From: Rhipidocladum racemiflorum
Lineage: Eukaryota; Streptophyta; Magnoliopsida; Poales; Poaceae
Assembly (NCBI GenBank): GCA_036346355.1
Contig: CM070580.1
Coordinates: 59,474,854 to 59,538,853 of the forward strand
Length of the DNA: 64,000 nt
Reading direction: 5' to 3'
Shown here: positions 22,601 to 34,600 of the stretch, in pieces
How positions within the stretch are numbered: position 1 is the stretch's first letter
Layout: each line of letters opens with the position of its first letter
The notes under the pieces: generated by a model
The model's database searches: none
What the model saw: only the letters and a program-made list of their open reading frames with translations
What the model was told of the DNA's origin: nothing
Position numbers and translations under genes: made by a program

Positions 22601-25600
22601 CGCTACCCCACTTGGCAGCTTGAGGACAACCTGCTGGTCGAGGGGGGGAGAGATGTTATGTGGGGCCGCACCTATAGCCGTCGGCCAAAGGCAGGTTAGA
22701 GGGGCTGGATATTTGGTTTAGAATTGGTTGATTCGGTTTAGATTGGAATAAAATTCAGATTAGGAAGGTTTTGATTATGACCCCTTTTTAGGAGGAATTG
22801 TTAGGAAAGGAGATTGAGGCTGATTGGAATAAATTCAGATTAGGAAGGTTTTGATTAGGACTCCTTTTTAGGAGGATTTGATAGGAAAGGAGATTGAGGC
22901 TGTAGCCTTTATATGTAAGCCGCATGACATTGATCAAGGCAAGCAAGAATTAATCTATTCCCCTCCTATTCCTCTATCTAGTCTCCCTCCTGCTGTCCAC
23001 CATTGATCGGAGGCGCGCAGCCGACGATCACCACCTAAGGAGCCGGGGGCCAGTGCCACCGGTGCCTCCATTGCCTCCACAACGACGGAACTTTGGTTCT
23101 AACAAATCCATTGCCAAATCACCAATGCCATAACATCCAGGTTGTCCATCACATTGCTGTTCTCACGGTCAGCCATGTCTTAGATGGCTGATCCATTGTT
23201 GCTTGTGATTTCTACAAGCTACCACTTTTGAAGCATTCTCGAGCGCTAACGATGAGTGGTATAAAAACAGTGGATGCAGCAAAACTGCCATGTAGTGCTA
23301 GCACTGTGGCTTGAGCTTCTCCACTACAACTACCTGAGATTGTAGGTCACCGTCAAATTGTGCGTAAGCATTACTTATATTGCTTGAGCATCACCACCAT
23401 GGTGCCATGGGCACCAAGTGTCAAGCGTTGCCATCATCACAGCTAAGTTGTTTACAACTTGCTTCAGAGATTTCCCAAAATCCCTTTTTATGGTTATGAT
23501 CGACATTTTTTTATAAATTACTAGTCATCAACCTGTGCTTTTGCACATGCTAGTTATTCTATGAAACAAGTTTGTTACATTTGCGTAAATCCTAAAGTAT
23601 TATTGTCGACGATTGGAAAACGGGTCCCTGCCGAGCTTACTTGTTGAATGAGGGATCAATATGAGCCCCTTTTCCAACAAAAGGTTTGTGTCTGAAGAAT
23701 GCTCGTGAGGGAATAGGATACTCGGAAAGTGGACAAGAGTTTATACTGGTTCGGGCCTCTCACCGCAGAGATAATAACCCTACTTTAGTGGTTTTTGCTA
23801 TTGCTGTTGAATTCTTTACAGGAAGGTTCGTGTACGTGTGCGTTGCTTTCTCGTGCGCCCCCGTTCTCAATTTACTTGGGGGATACTTATAGCTTACAAG
23901 ATATTTTCCATAACTGCAACCGAATAATGCGCACTTTACTGCATTAACCATGGCTTTAACTGAAGCCTTAATTCTCGCCATGTTTCCGTCGTGGGCGTAA
24001 CGATCCTATATAGTGGCGTAATTATCGCTATTTAGGTGTTATGGGGGCGAACATGGCCTTCCGATCATGCTAGAGGAGTTTTCCAGCTCTGCTCGATGTT
24101 TCCGAGCTCACATGTTCGCAGGCGAGTCTAGACCGAGCATGAGTGCTCGTGGCCGAGCATGGGTGCTCGTGGCCGAGCATTTGGCCTAGTCCGACCGGGT
24201 GGACCAGCCGGAATAGTATACAATTCGAGGGTCCTCCTTGGAGACATCATCCAAGGGCATGTATGGTCGGCCGAAACTTGCTGCTGGGGTATAACAGTCC
24301 ATACGGAGATTATCCAATCCCTGACAATTATATATTTCTTTACAAAAATGTATTATATATTAATGGTTTCTTATTGTACATGTTCTATTATTATGTGATG
24401 ACATGATAGTTAATCTTTTTCTCTTTTGTGAAGAGTGGCGTATATTTAATTGGCTGAATTGGTTTTTCCTATATTTCTTCACACATGGTCGATATCCATA
24501 TACTTATAAAATTGGTGGGCAGGAAAACAACTTTGAGAAATATAGAATGGGGCCTTAGGTCCATATATGTTGATTTTTTTTTGCTCCTTTCTCTGTTTTT
24601 TGTGGGAATTTCTATCTTTTTTCCCCTTTTGCAGGTTAGGTGTCGTAATTCACTTTTAGAATTAATGTGGAGCCTTTATAGAGACCTCTATAGAAGTTAT
24701 ACAAAAATAAAGATTTAGATTCCATTATTGTTAATTTCGAAAATTAAATTATTTTAGTTTTTGTTATCCTAATTCATTTTTCTAGGATTTATAGTTTTAA
24801 ATTCTGCAATTACATATTTGTATGGAAAAAACTTAGATCGAACATGCATCTATCAGTGCATCAGTTCCTAGTTCTATTCCTAGTGCACTATTCCTAGATC
24901 AAGCTAGTGCACACAGTGGAAACAATGATGATAACACATCCATATCTCGAATCAAATAATTTTAAAACTCGAATAAAAGGTACCGAACTTATAGTCAACG
25001 ATTACCAATAAAATAGCCATGTGGCTTGAGTTCAATAAAGTAGCAGCGGAAACAAAATAACAGCAGTAGGATAAGCCCATCCATTTGCCCAACAGGCAAT
25101 CAACTGGGCTGCACGTCCTAGAATTCCGGATCTCCTTTGTCGAAACCACAAGCAAAGTACTCGTAGTCACATTCTGCTTCTGCATGCTCCTCTGTGGAAA
25201 GTGGGGAATGTTGCAACGGTGAGTACACAACCATACTTGCAAGCCTTAGAAATATAATGCATGATAATTATGTGCAAGGCTTAACAAATGAAGGCATAAT
25301 ATAGCTCATTTAGCATAAAGCATTGTTTAACTTTAAATACCACTTGTAATTTCACAAAGCATCATTTAACAAATGTAGTTGTAAACATTAAATTTAATAT
25401 GTCAACTAAATAGGTTCTAATCACCCAATTGGCTCCAACTACCAAACCACAACCTGAGAGTTCCATTCGCTTACGGATTCCACTACCAACTAATAACCCG
25501 AGCGTTCCATCCGCTCACGGATTTCCAATCCATTATTTTCATTTAAAACACAACCATAAAATCTACAATGTGCAAGCGTATCTTGCCTGCCCTTAACCGT

Positions 25601-28600
25601 GGGTATGGCTACTTAAATAGTTTTAACTCTACAGAGTGTGTACAGCTTTACTCACAAGATATGATCGTCTCTTATCGCTATGCACATTTCCTTTGATGTG
25701 TCAGCAGAGATATCATGACAATGCCTTTATAATGTACAACCCTACTATTAACTTCATCCGCTAATGTTTCACCGCTGATAGGGTTCTAGCCACCTAGTTC
25801 AGAAGCCTCCTCTTGCGCCTTGCGAGTGTCTCCATCCGGCACCCACATTCCACCCAATGGCGAAGCCAATAATGAGATGCACAAATTAATTAGCTAGGTC
25901 GTACCCATATAGACTTGTGTTTGTACGGTCGTGCTCAGTCCATGGTAACATACGCTTCGGTCCTTAATCGGCAAACCCGGAACATTCACTTTACCAGAAC
26001 ATTCTCGTGCATCCAACACCCACCAAACATCCATCCGCCCCGATCTAAACCATTTTTTTTCACTTTATTTCATTGAAATAACAGCAGCAATACCAATTGC
26101 CACAACTTCACAAAAGAGTTTAAACAAAGTTTAAAACGATTCCTATATTAGCAATGTTCAAAAAAGCGCTAGGCGGGCAGAGGCCCACCGCCTAGGCGGC
26201 GCCTAGGCGGAAATCGCAAAACATAGTTCAACATATAATAAAGTCACAAAACTAAGTCTTACACTCATACATAACATAGTCACAAAATTAACATAGTCAC
26301 AAAATTAAGTTCCACACATAATATAGTCACAAGTGACAAAACATACTCCCACACATAACTATGTTCCAGAAAAGAGTGAAAGACAGACATAAAAGATAGA
26401 ATATGATAAATTAACCAATGATCAAACAAGTATTAAGTGTACTGCACTACACTACTATTGTGTACGAGTCACTACTATTGTGTATGAGTCTCACATCTTC
26501 ACTGGCGTGCGCTGAGTCGATCGATCGACGGGTCGAGTTGGGCCTCGGGCGGAGCTTCAGAGAGTTGCTCGGAGAGGAACGCCCTGTGACCAGAGGGAGG
26601 AGCTCGGAGAGGAGCACGGCGGCCAGAGCCCAGAGGCCCGGAGGGAGGAGCTCGGGCGGAGGCGGCAACTTCGGCGGTGGGGAGGAGCGCGACCGGAAGG
26701 AGCGCGGCGCGGGGAGGAGCGCGCCCGAGAGGAGCGCGGCGCAGGGAGGAGGGCAGCCGGCAGCTTTGGCGGCGGGGAGGCCGAAGGAGCTTGGAGAGGC
26801 GCGGGGACGCGCAGCAGGCGGCTGCTTCGAGCAGGGAGGACAAATCAAGTAACTAACCCTAGCCTCCCCCCTCTCTCCCGCTTTTCCCCTTTTCTTCTCA
26901 CCCCGAGCGTCTAGGCGCCGCCTCCGCCCGCCTGCGCGTTTGCTGAGCGCCGCCTAGGCGTCGGCTCCGCCTAGAGCACGATTACATGCCTAGGCGAGGC
27001 GGAGGCTCGCCGCCGATCGCCTAGGCGCCGCCCAATGCCGCTTTTTTGAACATTGCATATTAGCATAATACCGAAACGTTTAAGCTGGACTAAGCAATTC
27101 TATCGTCCCATGCTACACTACCGGTTATCACCAAATAAAATAACTAATATCATCTAGGGTGACAAGGTTCACAATAATCAATGTCAAAGAGGTCATAACA
27201 ATACTGGAATTTAACTAAACCTTAAAACTATATTTAAAGTGCATTGCATAAAAGTAAGCATGCATAATTTAAAACAACATATGCATTTTATAAATTTTGG
27301 ATCAACATGGTCAAGGAAGACTTGCCTTGGACAAGCTCTTGCTCCTGGTCTTGAACTTGGTTTTGAGTTGCCTCGTTGCTCTCGCACAATCCCGGCTCTT
27401 CAACGTCTACACGAATCGAGAGAACATACCAAATAAATACAAAACCAGAGAGCAACTAAACTCTAAAAATCAAATAAAGTTCACCATAAAATAGATCTTG
27501 ATTTTATAAATTTTTAGAAACTGGAATTGTCTCAATTGGAGCTCGTATGAGAGGTAGCATGCCCTCGAAAGTTTAAAAATAAAAGAAAAAGAAATATCCT
27601 AATTTTACACATTATTTTTCCATAGGAAATTGGACTAATGTCGGGACCCGAATTTGCAAACCGGACCCTCTGTGTATTCAGCACTAGTCCAGGAACGCGC
27701 TAGTGCACACAGTCTTAACATTGGTAAATATCACAATCATACCACTCGATACTAATAAAGTACTTTACTTGAATAGTCAAACTGGTTGCTCGACCTTATG
27801 GTCAAGTTACAAATATACGCCACGCAGGGCGAAACTTATTAAGAGAGAAATAATAGCAGCGGAAAAATGAAATAACTTCGTGGCGCCATCCAGTATACCA
27901 CAGGCAACTGACTGGGCTCGCTCCCTAAGTAAACGGTTCCTCTTGGAGCTCCTCCTCCAAAGCTGGTGTAGACTCCTCTTCAACTGGTGTTGTATTGTGG
28001 CAAGGGTGAGTACTTGGTACTCAGCAAGTCATGCACAGAATGCAAACTAATATACTACATGCATGGCTTAGTACAAAGGAATAGCTCAGGGTATATTTGC
28101 AGTAAAACGGCATTTGACAAGTAGCATAAGTAGATTCGAAAGCAATAGAAACAAATATAAGATTAATAACTTTTCCAGGAGTTTAATCAACATCTTTCCC
28201 ATTCCTAATCCACATTTCCATCAACATCATTGTTTAACCAAACCCACCTTTCAAGTCCAAGTTATTTTCAAGAAATTCTAACCCTTGACTGTAATTCCCG
28301 AGAGATGTCCAATTCCGCGGACACGGCTATTCGAATAGATTTTACACTCTGCAGAGGTTATGCACTTTACCCACAAGATACAGTCAAACACCACAAAGGC
28401 GAAGTTCAGTAACAAAGTCTTTCTAAACTTTTAACAATACAAGTGGTCCTCCGGTGTTGCACACTAACCCTTCCCTTAGCTAAGGCGAAGTTTAGGCCAA
28501 CCAACCGTTAGATGGGTACCCTGGCACCCGATGACGCTCCTCCGCATACAACTTACACAAAGGGTGTAGTTGACAACCCGAGGTCCCACAGTGCGTTATT

Positions 28601-31600
28601 AGCAACTTAATCAACTAGGTCCGTCCCATTACTGAGACATGTGGTTGCACGTTTGACCCAGTTCAAACGCTTGCAAGGTGAAGTCCTTAGGGTGACCAGG
28701 GCAAGACTACCAGAAGAACCAAACCAACAATCCCGGTGCCACAACTGGCCCACCCGATCATTCTTGCCACATGCCCGGTCAAAAGCTATTTATCAAACCC
28801 CGCTTGATTACCATGCACCACGTGCCATCAACATCACATGATACCTTTCCAAAACAGGTTCAATATATCATTAAGTCAATATTACATTTGATTGTTCAAA
28901 ATCATGTCAAGAGCACGAAAGGTGTTTAAGCAATAAACTACAACGGTCTAAAACCCATGTTGGCAATTTAGTAATGTCCAACTAGTAAACCACAACTAGG
29001 GTGACAAGGGTCATGGCACATATATATAATTAACCAAGGTGTCGTGACAAAGAATTTGGCATTTATCTAATTACCCACAATTAGTAAAGCATTTTCTAAT
29101 TTAAACTAGCATGCAATAATTTGAATCAAAATAGGTTTCAAAATGGGATCAACATGGTCAAAGCATAACTTGCCTTCAAAAAGTACTTGTTCTTGGTCCT
29201 GAGCTGGCTCCTGAGTCAACACTTCTCCTTCGAATCCTTCCGGCACTTCAACGTCTACTCGTAACGCGTGCAAATAGCAACAAGTGAATAAAACAGTAGA
29301 CAAAAAGTGTCCAAACATCCAAATAAAGTTCATAAACAGAGAGAACACAATATTATGAGTTTTTAGAAACTGGAATCGTCAAATTCGGAGTTTAAATGCA
29401 AAAGTTATAGCATTTTGAAGTTTAAATAATCAATTAAATAATATTACAGAGAAAAACTTTAGTCCAAAAATTAAATAAAATTCATCATTAGGTAGACCTC
29501 AATTTTATACAAATTTAGAAATTTGAAACACTCAAATCGGAGTTAAAATGCAAGAGTTATAAGCGTTTGAAGTTTGAATCAAAATCTGAAATCAATTATT
29601 CGAATTAATAAATCATTTTCTTTTTCGGAAATTAATTATTGCGTCAGCATGGACACGTGGCAGCCTCTGATTGGGCGGTGGCGTCGGCCGATCGGCAGGC
29701 TCGGCCACGGCTCGGCTCGGGTCCACCGTGGACGATCCCACGGCTCACGTCGGCGATCGACAGTGGGACTCCACTGGGGTAGCGTCATTCTTGGCGTCAA
29801 CGGGGACTCAGCCCGCTGCTGACAGGTGGGCCCTCTGACACGCGGGCCTGCGTGTCGAGACACGCTCACGCTTGGCGGCCCGGCCGCGGCGATCGGGCTT
29901 CGACCACGTGGCGCTATCTCGGCCGTTGATTTGAAAATCAACGGCCCATATTGGATCTGGACTCACGCGTTAAGAAACTACTCCGCTAATCTGGACCGTT
30001 CGATCTTGATCGGACGGTCAAGATCCAATCTAACGAATACAACGAGGGTTAACGCTAACCGTTTGATCTAGATCTAACGGCTGAGATCTATCCTAGCTCG
30101 GTGCAGTTTAGGCTACGTGGCACGATCTAAACCGTTGGATCTAGATCCAACGGTTGGAAATAGATCTGGGATTTCAACGTGGAAACTCACCGGGGTGACG
30201 TGGCGTGATCTGGGGCGTTGGATTTGGATCGGACGGTGGAGCGAGCTCGGGGTCGGGCTCGGGCTCGGGTCTGACCCGGGCGAGCTGGCTGGCTCGGTCG
30301 GGCTCGGGCTCGGGTGACGTGGCTCAATCTCGGCCGTTCGATCTTGATCGGACGGTCGAGAGGGTTAGGCACGGTTGGGTTCGAGTCGGACTCGGACTCG
30401 AGTCTGACTCGGGCTCGGTCGGTGGAACAGTACAAACCCACTCGCAATTACCAGCGATTAAATAATTCAAATTAATTCCCAGAAATTCATTTAATTCATT
30501 AAAAATAGCAAAAGACTCAGAAAAATTCCAGAAAAATTCTGGAAAATATTTTGGAGCATTTTGGATTCAAATAAAAATATTTCCAACAAAATTTTATTTG
30601 CAAAGTTAAATTCTTTAATTATTTCAAAATGGAATAAATTCAAATAAATTCCAAAAAAATTCCAGAAAATTCCAAACATTCACCAAAGTGCCAAATCACA
30701 CATGAATTTAAGAAAAGCAAAATTTTTGGGGTGTTACAACTAATGACGCCATACTGACATCATCACCCTAATTACTTTTCGGCCGAAATATTTTACAAAG
30801 GAAATTCGATTTATGATGCAATGCTGATGTCAGCAATCTAATTTCCTGAAAAATAAAAATAAATCTAAAAATACTCCAGAGGTTGATAGGTGGGCCCTCG
30901 GTCCATGGATCGGGTTCACAAACTCGGCTCGATCCACGGTGGATTAGGTGCATAGCGCATGGGCTAGGGCTGATGTCATGCTAGCGTCGCTCTGACGTCA
31001 GCGTGGCTTGAATACGCGGCGGCGCTTTGGCTCCCATGCCGTCTCCTTGGTTCCGGTGGTGGTGTGGCGAACGAGATGTCGACAGCGGCGCAGGAAACGA
31101 CGGAGACGAGTGGAGCTCACCGGCGGCGGGGAAAAAGCTTCGGATTCTTGCAATGGCGACGGCAGCGGGGCTCAAATCCGGCGAGGTTTTCACGTGGCTA
31201 CAGGGCGGCGGAGCACGGAAAACAAAAGAGGGAGGAGAGCGGTGCCTTAAATATGGGCACAGGCCAAGGATCTCCGGCTCGTACATGGTGCGGCAGGCGT
31301 GGATTTGGTGGTGGCAGTTGCGCGTGGACGGAGGCGATGCGTCCCCCACGTAGACAGGCGGCGTGCCGCTGACAAGTGGGCCCCGCGCGTCAGCAGGCAT
31401 GGGCGTGAGGCAGACTAGGTTGTGGTTGGCTGGGCCGAGAAGGGGAACCGCGCCGAGGCAGGCTGCGGTGATGTGGACAGGGAGCGGACCGAATTGGGCC
31501 GCTCCAAGGAAATCAGCCCAAAACTGAGTTTGATTTTCCAAACATTTACCATTTAAAATAATCCCAAAAATTCATTTAATTCGAAATAAATTCAAATCTT

Positions 31601-34600
31601 TTATTTGATCTATGAATTAATTAAATTAAATCTTTTAGTTAATTGAAAATTCAAATTAAGCTTTAATTAATTCGAAACAAATACGAATGGTTATTTTTTA
31701 TTTTGAAACTTTTCAACGGCTCAAAATATGGGATGTTACAGGCATGCACCCATCCATTTATTGTAATTAAAAAAGACTCGTAACATGCATCCATTGAGGC
31801 ATATTTTCTATACGTAATACAAAAGGTAAGGCCTTGCCTTTTTATTTGTCATGGATGTTTTCTATATATGTATACGTATGTGAGGTCTGTTGTGGTCTCT
31901 TGGTCGTGTGTAGTTTCTGCTAGTAGGGTGGGTGGGTGTATGCGCGAGTTTATGTCTGTTCTCCTTTCTTATTTGAAATGAAATGCAGCTCTCCTGTGTT
32001 TTCGAGAGAAACAAAAGCGAGGTCTGAGCCATATTTCTAGCTATTTTTTCTTTTCTCCGATCAGTGTAGTAATTTCTAGCCTTTTATCCCTAGGATTAAT
32101 GTGTGGGCTCTTGGAGGAGCCTCTAATTAGTATAGATATATATAGATAGATATGCTGTGATTAAAAAAAATTGTAGCGATATTTCTTCGTTTTGCCCCCC
32201 TTCCACTTCCATCTCACTCCCACATGAACGACTGGAAAAATGCGAAATACGTTTTTGTTTGCTGCATACAAAAAGTAAAATTTTTACCATAGTTATTCTA
32301 TTTCTTTGGCAAAAATTGTCTGAAATAATAGTTAATCAAAGTTTTTGATGAGAACATGATGGTCTGGACTTTGAAGGACAATCATAGAGAATGAAACCAA
32401 CATGACGAACTCATCACTAGAATGTGCCAAATTGTGGCTATTTAGAGGTTAAGAACAGCTAAGATTTTGTGACAGTTTTGACTATGCCATTTGAGTAGTG
32501 ACAGCAGCTAAGATTTTACAAATGATGGCTGCAAAGGGACAATTGTACTTTATTTTATTCCCTCTACTTAAAAATTGACCAAATTAGTCTCTCTACTTTG
32601 AAGCCCATCTCAGTTTGGTCTATGATATATCTAATGATGCATGGGGGAGAAGGGGTATGATGTGAAGTGTGTCAGAATCACAAGCACAACGGACTGACTC
32701 AGCACGACATTTATGAAAAAGGCCACAGTGGGGGGTAGGAGAGAGTGGTCAGCTATATGTGCCTATGTGGTGTGGTATTCATCAGCTCCTTTTGGGCTGA
32801 CACAACCTCACATCATGCCCTGTTGTTGTCATCCAAATGGCAAAATTACAACAAATGGAATCTGAGCTGGTTTGATGTAGAAGGGTTAATTTGAACTTCA
32901 ACAATTTTTAAAGTAGTGGGACCAAAATGAGCCCGAATGGAAGTAGCCGAGGCAAAAATGTATTTATCCCTTCCGCTAATGGGCACTAAGTTTTGCCTTT
33001 ATTGTGTTTTCGATTGTTTGTAGTGTAAGCCTACTCGGAGATCCTCCTTGGATCATTTTTGTTTTAGTAGTCTGGAAGGGAAAACGGCTTTCACACCTTT
33101 TTGGAATTACTGCACTAGTTTAAAAAGCTAATTTGGCTCAGCATTGTTTGATTATGTCATCTGTCGCACTTCTTTAATTTCTTTTGATCTTAGATGGTTG
33201 AGTGCATATGTTGAAACTGTCTTAGAGAGTCACAGGATAAAGGGCAGATTTCTGCAACATTTTAAAAAGATTCGGTGGTTCATACTGAAGAGTGATAAGG
33301 GACTGTTGTTACTATTTTCTTACAATTACATTTATTTTTGCACTAGTATTTTCTATATTGTGCAATTAACCTTGTTTTTCTCAAATGTTGAGGTTCCTAT
33401 TCATCTAATGTTTGGATGAATGTTGTTTTGTTGAGTATGGATTTAATGAAATGTTTGTTGAGTATTCATTAATGAAATGAAGTGCTACTGCTACGGTGCT
33501 ACCCATATAAGATGTACATCATTGAACTGAAACATGTGAGGACATAACTTTGCACTTCAATTGGGAGTTAAATGAAGTTTAATTCCATCCGGGTTTGTGA
33601 ATGTCATTCACGGGTGGTAATTGACATTTATGTTATTCCTTTTTGTATAGTCAAGCTTTATGATACCTCAAAATGATTTTACGTTTCATTTGACTCCAAC
33701 ATTATAAGTTTGCTTAATTTCATTCCTCTTGCAGGTTCAATTGATCAGAATTCAGTTGCGGGTGCCTGAATTTGGTTGGACCACACAGAAGGTTTTCCAT
33801 CTTATGAATTTCATAGTAAATGGGGGTAATGTGCTGTGCTTTTATTTTGTTTTTTCTCTTCCTTGTGATCCGTTGTCACTAACTATGGGGTTCCTCTTGC
33901 AGTTCGTGGTGTCGTATTTGGATTTCATGCACATGTGTTCCTTTTTCAAACAAAAGTAAGTACCATTCACCTAAGCTGATTGGTCTTTTTTTTTGCAGTA
34001 CAGACTAGTCACTATCTGAATTCCTGTTTAACTATAATTATGTGAAATCTATGCTTGCATTTCACAATTCAAGTTTTATTTATGGACTGCTCGATGGAAT
34101 TTCCCTAACTTTTATTGTTGGCCTTGTAGTTTGATTGCTCAACAGAACTCTGTTTTAACAGGTGTATACATTGGTGTTATTAGACCTTCCTGGTCTTCTA
34201 TTTTTCTCAACCTATACGTTACTTGTGCTGTTCTGGGCAGAAATATACCATCAGGTGCTAACTACATCTTTTACCTTAACTTCTGCCTTTTCAAAAATTT
34301 AATCCATGAACTCATGGAGGTATTTATTTGTTAATTTATATATCTAAACCAGGCTAAGAATCTTCCCACAGACAAGCTAAGGATTATATTCATCGCAGTT
34401 AATAGCATCATATATGTAATTCAGGTTGGTCTTTACATGGTCAAGTGATTCTATTACTTGTATGTTTTTTTCATGAGAATTGTTTATTCAATTAGTTACA
34501 ACAGTAACATGCATAGGTCAATTGAATTATTCTTACAGCCCGACAATTATTTTTCATGTATCTACATGTATCCGACTTGTTGCACAGTTGATCTGACTTG

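Larger units (their letters stand above)
17868..23104 (+). mobile_element. Reina-like chromovirus (Ty3-gypsy), recent insertion in intron 1
   Basis: It is 5237 bp with 451-bp LTRs (17868-18318 and 22654-23104) and target duplication AATCC (17863-17867 and 23105-23109). The two LTRs differ at two sites only (C/T near 18115 versus 22901 and G/A near 18139 versus 22925), both transitions. Order inside: primer site, gag, zinc knuckle, protease, reverse transcriptase, RNase H, integrase, chromodomain-like tail, polypurine tract. Size and domain order fit Reina-type chromoviruses; the clade is inferred. It has the same orientation as the host gene. Confidence 0.9.
24840..31740 (-). mobile_element. 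Old gypsy (Tekay/Del-like) LTR, minus orientation, twice interrupted
   Basis: Read on the minus strand it starts TGTAACATCCCATA at 31740 and runs to about 24840. Its parts 24840-26152, 27057-27638 and 30739-31740 become contiguous when the hAT-type element and the inner LTR are removed. It aligns in layout with the inner LTR (a shared 'gctagtgcacacag' block at 24901 and 27700; a shared 'agcagcgga' block at 25049 and 27856) but is clearly diverged. No internal coding region adjoins, so it is probably a solo LTR; its left end and target duplication were not resolved. Confidence 0.65.

Noticed and set aside
26418..26852. Overlapping 114-144-residue ORFs on both strands
   Set aside because: They lie in the GC-rich centre of a hAT-type element; the proteins are low-complexity Arg/Gly/Ala/Pro and open in several frames at once.
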